A DNA stretch of 19,016 nucleotides from Lunasporangiospora selenospora (Eukaryota > Mortierellomycota > Mortierellomycetes > Mortierellales > Mortierellaceae): the NCBI GenBank assembly GCA_015680635.1, contig JAABOA010000167.1, positions 1,357 through 20,372 on the forward strand. The letters run 5' to 3'. Under the pieces are notes generated by a model that was not told the origin of the DNA, searched no databases, and worked only from the letters and a program-made list of their open reading frames with translations. This document shows positions 1-10,219 of this stretch, one piece after another. Made by a program: the position numbers and the translations under genes. Position 1 is the stretch's first letter. The number at the start of each line of letters is the position of its first letter.

Positions 1-32
1 CCTCATTTCTATTCATTTCACTTCATTTCATC

Positions 33-1722
33 ATGCTCAAGAACTCAACCTGGAGTAAGAACCCCTTTGCCCAATCAGCACGTGCTTCCCATTCGCGCTC
101 AGCACACCACACACACCTCTCTTCATCGTCTTAATCATGTTCATCCTTTGTGTTCTTCTCTTTCAATACTTTTAGAGCTCGAAGAAACCAACCTGGCAGA
201 GGTTGGGAGCAAGTTGGATAAAGAGCGCCGCAAGGAGGCAGGAGAATATGAGGAAGCCTGGACCAAGGAGGGTACAGGGATCGGCACCGAGGCTGGACTC
301 TGGATCTGGCGAATCGAGCAGTTCAAAGTTGTGCCTGTCCCCAAAAAGGACTATGGCCGATTCTACAACGGTGACAGTTACATCATCCTCAAGGTAAGGT
401 GAGCTGGTGCAACAGGGAATTAGCTTTGTTATTGTTGTTGTGGAGAGAGGACCGTCGTTTACTACAGAACTGTGGCCGATCTGATTCCTCTTTTCTCCCC
501 ACGGGACCTGACATTCCCTCCTGATGTACTGCCTTTTAGACGCGTGCCAAGGAAGACTCTGATCTACTATTGCACGACATTCACTTTTGGCTTGGAGAGG
601 AGACCTCCCAAGACGAAGCTGGAACTGCAGCTTACAAGACTGTGGAGCTAGATGACTGTAAGAAATTTGCCTGCACTATAAGAAAGAAAGAAAAAAAGAT
701 TTTTCTGGAGGTCATTCTCTCTCGTATTAAAATGTATTTTATTCACCTTCTTCAATAGTCCTGGATGGAAGAGCGATTCAACATCGCGAAGTCCAGCGTT
801 ATGAATCCAGACTGTTCCTTTCATACTTTAGAACCTTCTCGACAGTACGAGGCGGTGTCGAGTCTGGATTCCAACATTGGTCAGAACCAGAATACCCTTC
901 GCGACTCTTGATGGTCAAGTCGGCCCCTACTCAAGGTGGTCATCGTTCTTCAGTCGTTGTCCGAGAAGTGTCCTCAGATATGATCAACTCGGGAGATGCC
1001 TTTATCCTTGATACAGGCAAGGTACTCTACCAATGGAACGGACGTCAGAGCTCTGGCATCGAGCGAGTCAAAGCAGCAGAGTATGCTCATGGCATCCAGG
1101 CTGACCGTTCTGGAGCTGTTAGCGTGGAGACGTTTGGTAAGTGAACAGACAATGCCTTGGATGACCTAATTGAAATTCTAGAGCCACTTTGAGAGTGCTG
1201 ACCCATCTCTTCCTCTTATCCACATTTCTTTCTTTAGACGAAGGAGATAGAGATCAGAGGATCTTCTGGAATGCTCTCGGAGAAGAGGTTGAGGTCAAAC
1301 CTGCAGAGGCCGTAGCTGAGGAACCCGAATATGTCAAGAAACTGTATCGGTAAGCCTCTCTTTCCAAAAGAATAAGAAAGCACAAAAATGACCCTTACAT
1401 GGGATCGTTCATTCTAACACTTTCAACTCTTCATCTATATAGTTTGAGCAATGCAAGCGGAACGATGGAGTTTACAATGGAGGGTACTGGCCCCGAGGTG
1501 ACGCGAGACCTACTGGACTCGAACGACGTCTTTATTTTAGATGTTCAACACGAGATCTTTGTGTGGGTCGGGTCCGGAGCAAGCCGGGAAGAGAACCGAC
1601 ATGGCCTTCAATACGCGCAGCAATACCTCAAGAGGGAAGGTCTTCCTGGCCATACACCTATCTGTAAGGTCATGGAGGAAGGTGACAATGTGATGTTCAA
1701 CAATGCGCTTGACCGGTTTTGA
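33..1722 (+). CDS. Severin/gelsolin-like actin-binding protein (three gelsolin repeats)
   Basis: The spliced product is 375 aa, built from exons 33-54, 176-393, 540-657, 759-1136, 1238-1349 and 1443-1722; every junction is GT-AG and keeps phase. The ATG at 33 opens a seven-residue first exon with A at -3, and the protein then runs into an '[10 protein letters not shown]' segment typical of severin-type N termini. Three gelsolin-like repeats are visible. G1 (about 45-145) has '[13 protein letters not shown]', '[11 protein letters not shown]' and '[20 protein letters not shown]'. G2 (about 165-245) has '[11 protein letters not shown]' and '[11 protein letters not shown]'. G3 (about 290-370) has '[12 protein letters not shown]' and '[14 protein letters not shown]'. 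The length fits severin/fragmin (about 360-380 aa) rather than six-repeat gelsolin or villin. Family members sever and cap actin filaments in a Ca2+-dependent way in the cytoplasm; that activity is inferred from the family. The promoter lies mostly outside the window. Confidence 0.93.
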
Positions 1723-1753
1723 AGAAAGGAAGAGATTATGAGTTTGACCAAGA

Positions 1754-1759
1754 AATAAA
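1754..1759 (+). terminator. Putative polyadenylation signal AATAAA of the severin-like gene
   Basis: A canonical AATAAA lies 32 nt after the TGA of the severin-like gene, in an A-rich stretch, and 160 nt before the ATG of the next gene. Use as a poly(A) signal is inferred from position only. Confidence 0.5.
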
Positions 1760-1918
1760 AAAAAGGCGTTTTTTGCCCGCATATGACTAAATTCAAACCG
1801 TAAATTTCGCTCCATTACTCATTCGCTTCGGCTCCATCCTCATTTTCGCATCTTTCATTCCTCCCTCTTCCTTTACTTCATTGGCCTTGTGCAAAAGGTA
1901 CTACCAAAAAAGTCTGCA

Positions 1919-2463
1919 ATGTCGTTTACCGATTTTTTCAAACAAGGCCAGAAGTATGCCGTGGTTGGAGCATCCTCGAACAGGGCCAAGTTTGGAAACA
2001 AAGTCCTACGCTGGTAAGAACAAAAGAAAATATCTTGGAGAAATAGCCTGCTCCAGCTCTCTTTCTTCTTATTGTCCCCCTCTTTCCTTGATTTCGCTTT
2101 CTCACTCTTTCACAAACGCGACTCACACTACTCTCTGTCGAAAATAGGTATGTTGATCACGGATACACAGCTGTACCCGTAAATCCCAAGGAGCCGACCA
2201 TTGAATCACTTGCCTGTGTCAAGAATCTGTCCTCGTTGCCCGGTTCTCCTTCTGAGTACTTTGTCTCGGTTATTACCCCTCCTGCAATCACAAAGTCTGT
2301 CTTGGAAGAGGCCCATAGTAACGGAATCACCCGTGTTTGGCTTCAACCTGGTGTTGAATCCCCAGAAGCCACGGCCTTCGCACAGCAGGTCGGAATCCAG
2401 CTCATTGCTGGTGGGCCCTGTGTCCTCGTTGACGGAATCAGCAGCGATAGGGCAAAGTTGTAG
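1919..2463 (+). CDS. CoA-binding domain protein (small Rossmann-fold, YccU-like)
   Basis: Two exons (1919-2013 and 2148-2463) are joined by a 134-bp intron that splits a Trp codon (TG|G), giving 136 aa. The N terminus reads 'MSFTDFFKQGQKYAVVGAS' followed by 'SNRAKFGNKVLRWYVDHGY' and 'AVPVNPKEP'. This matches the stand-alone CoA-binding family (Pfam CoA_binding_2): a glycine/serine-rich first loop, then a second strand with VNP. The C-terminal half has 'VSVITPPAIT', 'GITRVWLQPGVES' and 'GGPCVLVD', which align with the remaining strands of succinyl-CoA-synthetase-alpha-like CoA-binding domains. Full length for the family; no ligase or ATP-grasp domain follows. The cellular role of these small proteins is poorly defined. 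It is convergent with the peptidase gene, with 156 bp between the two stop codons. Confidence 0.9.
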
Positions 2464-2619
2464 ATCGTACATCATGGATAGAAATAATGTTTTATGGCCA
2501 CTATGGCTTTCACATTCTGATTAAACAACAACCAACGTGGTCAAACAAATGAGAAATATCCCTAGACCCCAAACCGTCCAGGAACACGTAGAGGAGCTTC
2601 ATTTCTTCTCATTCCAAGA

Positions 2620-4842
2620 TTACGCCACAGGGATATCAATCTCTTTGCCAGCAAGCTTCATAAGCTTGGTAAAGACTGCATCTGAATCGCGAAGTCCAGA
2701 ATGCATAAACTCGTTCGTGACCCAGAGACGAATGCCTTGGATACCTTGGGCCGTGTTCTCGGAACATTTGCGATCGACATACATGTCATGATAGTAGACC
2801 GAGGCTGCAACAGGGACTGTATTCTTGGCAAGGACCTCCTTGTTGTAGAGCTTGGGCCAACGATCGTACTTGGCAAGGATATCGGCACACTCCTTGAGAG
2901 GCTGAAGGCTAGCATACTCGTCCAACATCCAGTCATACATGTGTTCACCTATCAGAGCAAGTCACCAAGTTAGAAAAGCGAACAATGTTATCTCGGGTCC
3001 TGACTATTCTTTGGCATTGATATAGCAGAGCGAGTAATAATAAAAAAAGCTTTTACCAGTAAAGTAGACAAGCTTGGTCGGGTCACTTTCAAAGGCTTCC
3101 ACGGAATACTTCAGGGAGCTAGCAAACTCTCCATCCAACAATCGAGATGCAGTCCAGTTGGAAGCAAACCCAGGTCCGTCACAGTAAATGGACTCGTGAA
3201 GAATAGCATAGATAGGAGGAATCTGATCCTGAGATGCCATTTCGTCCAAGAATTGGCTCGACATCACCTCGGTGCCATCCTTGAGTGTCACAAAAGCCTT
3301 AAGGCACAGGGAGTGGACACGGTCCATACCTCCTGAAACACCAAAGTTGAGACCGAGTTGCTGGAACTTGCGAGGGGTGAGAGTACCACCCGAAGGAAGT
3401 TTGACCTCATTGGTCGCCAAGTGCTTCATAATCTTTTGGACACGCTTAACATCCATCGGGAACCGTTTATAGTAACGCTCGGTGTGTTTCATGACACTCT
3501 TGTATGAGCGACGGTAGACCGACTCCAAAGAATCCATCATGGGTGGGATTCCTCCGGTGATATAAGCTGCTGTCACGGACTCTGGGCTATCAAGATAAAG
3601 AAAGAGACTCCTGCGTTAGACTCTCATTGATAATAGGTCGCGGACAAAATTGTTTGAGCACTCTTATCAGGGTGTCCTCTATCTTGTACTTACAATAGTG
3701 AGAGGTATGTGCTGATACAAAATCCGCCATAGCTCTGACCGAGCAGGCTCCACTTTTTCTCGGTACTATTTGCTACTCAAGTGAATGGGGCGAGGATGAG
3801 TGTAAGAAACACGTGTCCTTACCACTGTAATCCATAGGATGTACTACACTGCATTGGTCTTAAAACACACACACACACACAGTGCTAAAATTTACCAAGA
3901 ACTGTCTCACGGATCAACTCAGAGTCGCGGACGATTGAATCCGCACGGAATTGCATAAAGTAGTCGGCCTGCTCCTGAGGCGTCTTGAATTGCAAAAGGG
4001 ATTGGACCGTGATCGCGGTTGAGAGACCTGTGCCACGCTGGTCCAAGAGCAAGACATTGAATTTCTTAGCCGCGACCTTGACCCAACCTCTATATGCACA
4101 AGGGAAAGAAAAGTAATCGTGTTTAGAAGAGAGGCATGTCCTGAGGAGCTGATCCTCAAGTGCTATGCTGCAAACAATACAAAAAGAGAGTAATATTACG
4201 AGTTGTATGCGGGTCCTTGGAATCCTGGACCACCTTGGAAAAAGATAATCCAAGGCATCTTGTCGACATCTGCTTGGCGCTCTACTGCAACAACCTAGCT
4301 CCATTCATTTAGTAGAAAGAGATTGGTTCATTTAACAACAGCAGCAGCAAATAAGGATCAGCACACAGCCCGAGAACTCCCAAATCGGAAGAATGGCAAA
4401 AGAATAGAGAGTGATGATCCAAGTCAGTTTGACGCACCCTGCGAGCAAAAACAACAATAGTCTCTTGACATGTAGGATCAGTATGTCTAAGGGGAAGGTC
4501 AAAGTAATAATCCATAGTCTTAAGGCCGTGAGAGACAAAGCTCTCGATAGGACCAGGGCGCAGGTAGCGCGAGGTTTTGTCGGTAGCGAGATCTGCAGAC
4601 ATTCTGGGAAAAGTAGAAGAAGTAGTTGCACAAGTGGAAGAAGATGAAGCGCGAATAAAAGGGTTGATGGAAAAGAGAGGGGTGGTAGTCAAGGTAATGG
4701 GGGAGATTTGTAGACGATGTTGGAGAGGTGGTCGCGACAAGAGAATGGAAGTGGGAAAAAGTCGATCTATTTGTAGTCGAGAATGAGGTGTGGGGAATTT
4801 GCGAAAAAGGCAACGTGTGGGGATCAGGGCTTCAGTCAACAT
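2620..4842 (-). CDS. Proline iminopeptidase-like alpha/beta hydrolase (S33 family), possible mitochondrial presequence
   Basis: Seven exons: 4842-4438, 4294-4200, 4089-3896, 3843-3823 (21-nt microexon), 3772-3694, 3586-3057 and 2948-2620, giving 550 aa. Phases agree at all six junctions. Motifs fit fungal prolyl aminopeptidases: oxyanion loop 'FFQGGPGFQGP' (about 153-163), 'LLLDQRGTGLS', nucleophile elbow 'GQSYGG' with Ser252, a cap domain, then 'VYYHDMYVD' (candidate Asp496) and 'NEFMHSGLR' (candidate His524) completing the triad. The family removes N-terminal proline or other residues from peptides. The first 80 residues, before a second in-frame ATG at 4602-4600 ('MSADL'), are rich in Arg, Ser and Leu with almost no acidic residues, like a mitochondrial targeting presequence. 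Starting at 4602 would give a cytosolic form of 470 aa, close to the usual fungal length. The microexon is supported by phase and splice consensus but not proven. Confidence 0.9.
3865..3881. repeat. (AC)n dinucleotide tract in a peptidase intron
   Basis: About 8.5 AC units, read as GT on the coding strand, lie in the 52-bp intron directly upstream of the 21-nt microexon of the peptidase gene. A GT-rich tract here may affect splice-site choice; that is inference. Confidence 0.9.
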
Positions 4843-5117
4843 TTTTTTTTTTGGTGAGGAGGGAAAGGTGAATAAATATGCCTCCGTGCTCTCACCAGCC
4901 CCTCGTGGGAAACACGAATGTATTGCGAAGCCGTTCTCTCATCCTTAATCTGCCTTGCCAAAGCCGATTGATGTGCAAATGCCATCCTTCAGCCCTTTGT
5001 TTCTCTTTTTTCCTTTATTATTATGACATTGAAGGGAATCTGTGAAAGAAAGAAAGAAACACTACTCAGGTGCTCATGGAGCCATTCATAGGACCAATGC
5101 CTCAAGTAAATCAAAAG

Positions 5118-7126
5118 CTATCGCGTATACCGTGCTGGCTTGTGAACATTAGTTCTCCGTGGTCGATCCGTCAATGGCTCCTGTCGCCTCGCTGGAGACG
5201 CACCCCTAGAACCCTGGCTCTTTCTAATGTCGCCCCCCTCACTTCCAGATCCATCATGATTCTCCCAGAACCGATCCACTTCTTTGCCATAAAACACAAA
5301 CAACTCCTCGCCCGCCTTGACATCCCGATTGGTCGTGCAGATGACTTGGTTAACGACGCTGCCAGTGATGAAAGAAATGTTTCCGCTCGGGTGCTCGTTC
5401 ATAAAGTGAAACGGACAGTAAAGTCGGCCATTGGGGTCGCTGTAAGGCATACCATTTTCATCAGTTGCGTCGAGGACCGTGCGTCGATACATAATCGAAT
5501 AGTGTGAAGCCAGGCCTACGCCATCCTTGAGTGAATCAAACTCGTTTTCGGTCATGGGGACTCCGAAATAGAATCCTAGCGGCGTGCTCGCCGGAAGGTC
5601 GACCTTGGCAAACAATCCATTCCCAGAGTTGGGGATAGTTGACGCATCTACGCGAACGGCTTCTGACAGGCCATTGGGGACATTGGTCAGATCAAGATCC
5701 TCTAGTCTATATTCGTCTACTCTTTGAGAGTCGGGCACGGGCACTTCTTGCTTAGGATTGCCTGTCGTCGAAGACGAAGAAGAGGTCGTCCGATTCCTGG
5801 GTGTAGAAGACTTGGATTGTGGTAATGGCGATGGACGGGAGGTCGATGTAGGTGCTGGTGTAGAGGAACGGGAAGAAGTAGCGCTTTCTGAGGCTTTGAT
5901 CTCCAGATGCTGCAGAGTCTCTGTGACATGAGAGCTTTCCTCAATGAATGTGCTTCTATCCGAATCAGCTTTGACCTTTTTGATGATTCTCAATTCCAAG
6001 TCTGGAGACAAGGTGTCCATAGGTTCTGGGCTACGCTTCTTTGAGTCGTCCTGATTGCTCAAAGATCCTAATGTGGCCTCCGTGACCTCTGTCGCTGATC
6101 TTGTCAAAGTTTCATTTTCTGCCTCTGATCCATTATATCCAGCAAAGGTAGCAACACTACTTTGAACTGTCACTTTTGCCTCGATCTCGACTGAAGTCAC
6201 TACCTCCAATACTGATTCCGATCTTAGCTCAGTCGTTTCAGTCCTAGTCCTTGACGTTGCAGCATCAACCTCGACCTGTTCACGCTCCTGCTTTTCTCTG
6301 GCTTGTTTCTCGAGGATGTGGATAGGGACAGCGCCATCTTTAGGAGTGCCGAAGCATAATGGCCAGTCATGTTTGACGAGCTTTTCCATCCAATGGTCAT
6401 ATTCCTTGACTGCAGTATCGAAATCTCCGGGTTGGTATGCAAGTCGAAAGTGGGTGCTTTTACTTCCTTCGGGCTTGAATGGGATAAAGTACTTGTCTCC
6501 ATTGTTGGTCAAACATGCAGAAGCAGAGTTCATGGGCGTCTAAAGCAGGGTGGGACAGGGTTAGTCAACCTAGTCTCATGGAAAGGAGAGAAAAGGTCCT
6601 TAGATCCTCTCTCTCTCTCTCTCTCTTCTAATTCATCTTTTTATACCATCTTCATCGCCCAAAATGAAAGAATGAACAAATTAAGTGAATGTTGGCGATG
6701 AACAGTCCGAACCTTTCCTGTGAATACACGCGGTAATCCTTTTTCCTTGCTAAACTTTTTGTCGAGCTCGACGGCTGCATTGATCAGCTCTTGTCTAGCG
6801 GCTTCTCGATTCGGCATCGACCTCAAGGCGAGGAACATCATGTAAGGTTGTGTATGCCATCGAGGCTTCACGTTTGATCGTCTCGGAGCATTGTGCCGAG
6901 TGTATGTGCTATTGCTTGCTGTGGCGGATACAGCTGCAAGAGCATTTGCGCTTGTGTCTGGTACCTCTCTGGATGTCGTGGCCAAGGAATGGCGGTCTGA
7001 TGATAATATGTTTGATGGTGAGAATGAGGCAGGCGGGTCTGAAGGCCGTGCTGTTGCAGTCGTCGTTGAAGAGGCAGAACCCGTTGATGTTCGACTTCGC
7101 AAAGCAGGCGAGGATGCAGATTCCAT
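5118..7126 (-). CDS. SET-domain protein with unrecognised N-terminal module
   Basis: Exons 7126-6713 and 6539-5118 are joined in phase 0 (donor AAG|GTTCGG, acceptor CTTTAG) and give 611 aa. The C-terminal SET domain (about 430-560) shows 'SGNGLFAKVDLP' (the GxG-containing start), 'FYFGVPM', 'CPFHFMNEHPSGNISF' at the position of the usual RFINHSCxPN motif, and 'DVKAGEELFVFYG' with the catalytic-type Tyr near 552. The Cys of the NHSC motif is replaced, and there is no cysteine-rich post-SET segment, so it resembles divergent PR/SET domains. Residues about 85-210 ('RWHTQPYMMFLALRSM' through 'WPLCFGTP') form a separate folded-looking module I do not recognise. A Ser/Thr/Glu-rich linker with acidic and basic patches lies between. 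The chosen ATG has a strong context (ACCATGG). The frame stays open upstream, with further ATGs at 7252 and 7240, so the N terminus could be longer. Methyltransferase activity is not certain. Confidence 0.88.
6607..6626. repeat. (CT)n dinucleotide tract in the SET-gene intron
   Basis: Ten CT units (GA on the coding strand) lie inside the 173-bp intron of the SET-domain gene. Simple microsatellite. Confidence 0.9.
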
Positions 7127-7423
7127 GGTGCAGCTCCTGTGTTTGATCACCTTGGTGTCTGATCTTTTTTGACGGCTATAAACTCGATTTCGTGACTGGC
7201 AACAAACTACTCTTGTGGAGGGGATCCCTTTGTTTTCCATCGCTGTTGACATCAAGTATTGCCATCGTTCCACGCGTATCGTGTCCAGGACTCGGGCCAG
7301 GATCGAACGACGTCTGCGACCAATCCCTTGCAACATTCAACATCCCCTTTTATTTAATCCATTATCGTCTCTGATTTTGTTTTCCAATCATTTTATTCTC
7401 AATTTTCATTTCCTGGCCCTTAC
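7127..7423. promoter_or_regulatory. Divergent promoter shared by the SET and zinc-finger genes
   Basis: Only 297 bp separate the two start codons, so both promoters and 5' UTRs must share this interval. It carries two CCAAT boxes in + orientation (7320-7324 and 7384-7388) and one palindromic ACGCGT (7272-7277), the MluI cell-cycle box sequence bound by MBF in ascomycetes. No clear TATA box was seen. Function is inferred from position and motif matches. Confidence 0.55.
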
Positions 7424-10097
7424 ATGCAAGCGAGCAGGGCCCATGTCTGCGGTGTTCCGGGTTGTGGCCAGTCGTTCCCTTACCTGCTAGATTTGACAAA
7501 ACATCTCAAGCAGCACTCGGCCCAACATCTGTAGGTGAACTTTTAGCACGCCCATGGGGCATGGGGCGTAATGTTGAGGAGCGAAAATCTTCGTATGACA
7601 ATGTCTGGGAGCACATGGCTTATCCATCATCACGTTTTCGCCTCTCTTTTTTGTTGTTGTTTATAGTGAAGATTGTGCTTCCATCAAGCATCTCCTTGCA
7701 AGTGTTGCAACTCAAACCAGCTTATCCTCCGTGGCTAGTACCGGCTCCGTTGTCAATGGTACCTTTTCTTCTACCACTCCAGCGCCATATACTTCATTGC
7801 CTTTATTGTCGCACTCTGCTTCAACACGCCACCAATCCGTTCCCTCCACTCAGCCCCCTGTTCAACACCCCTGGTCTCGAATTCGTCTACCTACTCAGCC
7901 AACAACGATAACGGTATCCATGGCTCCAAGGGGTGAAAAGAGAAGCTCCGTCCATATCTCGGAATTACTATCGCGGTCAAAGGCGGCGCATCCGGATGGA
8001 ACGACAGCAATCGCTGCGCCAAGAGATGGCGTTTTACAACCAGCACTCAAACGACCCAAGAATACGAGTTCTCTTATAGAGGAAAGCAGTTTTACCAATC
8101 GCTTTGGCGAAAAGGATTTCGACACTGCAGTCAAGTCTGGCTATGTAGACATCAAATGGATGGTCGATTATGAGAAGCACGGAGATCAATTAGCTAGAGG
8201 CGCATCACTATTGTCGTCGTCTTCATCGTCTTCATCATCAACAATGTCCACTCTAGCCTTCCGTTCACCGACCTGGGCCCTCGCCGACCAGGCGACAGGC
8301 CAAGCGGATTCACACACAAGCAAAAACTCAACAGAACATTCAGATTTGGGTAACAACATGCCAACATCTGGAAGTAGAACCAAGGCCATCTCGTTCACAA
8401 ACCTGGCACAATCGTCCAAACAAAGATCAGAGAAGAAAACATCAGAAACCTTGGCTCTACCGAGCAAGAGTGGAATCAGACGCCAGACACCCTTTGTATA
8501 TATACCAATCATCACAAAATCCTCATCACGGCAATCACCATTGGCGTTGACCTCACAGACGACTGCCACAGGTGTTCGTGACAATAACAGTGATAGGAGC
8601 AATGGCTATGCCACTACATCTTCGGTCTCGTCATTAACTTCAGTGGATTCACTCGAAAATGATTTCACCTCAACGACCGTGAACACGCTCAACACTAGCA
8701 ATTCCAGCTTTCAAAATGCCAGGAAGAAATCTTCACTTTCTCGTCAGGCAAAGAAGAAAGTACCCACTGGAACTGATACAGACAACATCAGTGGGATTCA
8801 GCAGGACTCGAACCCAACAAAGGTATCGGCAGTATCACTTGACATCCCATCCAAGAGTGTCAGTGTTCCTGGACCATCATCATCAGGGATTAACAACAGC
8901 CGTAGTAGCCGCAGAAGAACCCCGACTGCCGAATCGATGGGTAAACCTTTAACTCATGTAACAGCAACCAAAGTGACGTCTATATCACTTGGTACCTCCA
9001 AGTCTTCCAAGTCACTGAGGACTATTACACCACCATTACCATCTCAGCCTCTGACAATAACGACCACAGCAGCGGCAGATATCATAGGGATTAAGCAAGA
9101 ACACGACGATAAATTGCATAGCAAAATACCGTCTCTTCCAGCCCTGCCCGCTGTAATTTCACCCACAGCAGCAACAATGCCTGCTCGGCAAGGTCTCCGG
9201 TCTCGGTCGTTGACGCGACCACCATCCCCTGCACGGACATCGCCCTTTTTTTCGCCTACGCCACCGCCTCGCTCTGGCAGTGCAACAAGAGGCTCTTCAC
9301 AGGAGACATCTAAAAGAGGAACACCTCACCCTCAGACAGAGAATGGAAAATCAGACTCGAAAAATGCCTCAAAGCGCGTACGAGCGTGTCTATGGGGGTT
9401 TTATCCGGATGAACTGTCAGCCAAAGTTAAAGTAGAAGAAGAATCATCTGGAAAGGCAGCTGCCGGATCCCATAATCTCCGTCCGCGGACAACAACACCA
9501 ACTGTTACAGGACCAGTTCCTCTGCTTTCCTCCAACTGTAAGGCCTACTTCCATAGTAGACTCTCGCTTGTGGAACACTATATGGAACATATAGCTCAGG
9601 TTGGGGCTTTGATGCCTGCAAAACCGAACCCAGGAGGAAGCTTGAGTAAGGCTCCAGCAAAACTTCCAGTCGCGGGGCCGGGTCCAATACTTATTTGTCC
9701 AGTTAGCACCTGTCGGATGGTGGCACTGTCCAAGCCACTGCTGGATTCTCATTTAGAGCGGTTCCACCCTTCCATCAAGCCCGAAGCGGGCCGTGGAAGA
9801 GTTGATGAAAGGAGTAGTCAAGCGTCAACACCAACGATAAGAGCACCTAAAAAAGAAGAATCATCACGGGCGCGAACTCCTGCTTCGAGCCGGGACCCAT
9901 CCAACACTCGACAATCAGGCAGACAAAGGACGACGCCGACACCGACGCCAACCATCTCATCTAGGTCGACACCTGTGCCCAAACAAGCGCGAGGGAAACG
10001 ATCCGCCTCACCTTCACCAGTAAGGGTAGAGTCAGGTCAACGACAGTTGCCGCCCAAGAGTACAAATGGAGGCAAACGGAATGGTATCGTGGAGTAA
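7424..10097 (+). CDS. Large disordered C2H2 zinc-finger protein
   Basis: Two exons (7424-7530 and 7667-10097) with a 136-bp intron give 845 aa. Exon 1 holds one complete C2H2 finger, C-x4-C-x12-H-x3-H, with ligands C9, C14, H27 and H31. The C-terminal part has a second finger-like unit whose Cys pair (C610 and C660) is 49 residues apart, followed by correctly spaced H673 and H677, and a third finger C713-x4-C718-x12-H731-x4-H736. Everything between is low-complexity, Ser/Thr/Pro/Lys-rich and probably unstructured. It contains SUMO-consensus-like 'IKQE' and 'VKVE' and many basic clusters suggesting nuclear import. I recognise no named orthologue; a nuclear, DNA- or chromatin-associated role is inference. 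The ATG at 7424 has a weak context (T at -3). The next in-frame ATG (7920, TCCATGG) is stronger and would omit finger 1. It is divergent from the SET gene. Confidence 0.8.
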
Positions 10098-10182
10098 TTC
10101 TTTTTGGAAGCCATTCACCCCTCCCCTATTTTCTAGGCCAATTTTATCTGGTCCACTACTCTACTCATGAGGGAATTTCTGC

Positions 10183-10188
10183 AATAAA
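10183..10188 (+). terminator. Putative polyadenylation signal AATAAA of the zinc-finger gene
   Basis: A canonical AATAAA lies 86 nt after the TAA of the zinc-finger gene, just before a C homopolymer. Function is inferred from position. Confidence 0.5.
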
Positions 10189-10204
10189 GCAAGAATAATA
10201 CCAA

Positions 10205-10219
10205 CCCCCCCCCCCCCCC
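10205..10219. repeat. Poly-C homopolymer
   Basis: A run of about 15 C residues in the 3' intergenic region. The exact length may be affected by sequencing error at homopolymers. Confidence 0.85.

Noticed and set aside
67-402. Open frame extending the severin exon 2 upstream to 67
   Set aside because: It starts at TTG, and the upstream part is intron-like sequence with a CTTTTAG acceptor at 169-175. Splicing from the ATG at 33 gives the conserved N terminus.
7731-7733. GTG as start of the zinc-finger protein
   Set aside because: Non-ATG start in a nuclear eukaryotic gene; the frame continues upstream to a clear acceptor at 7666, joining a complete C2H2 finger exon.
9390-9536. Intron explaining the split zinc finger
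   Set aside because: No consensus GTAAGN donor near the first Cys, and the best acceptors would delete the second Cys. Kept as coding, with the doubt stated in the findings.
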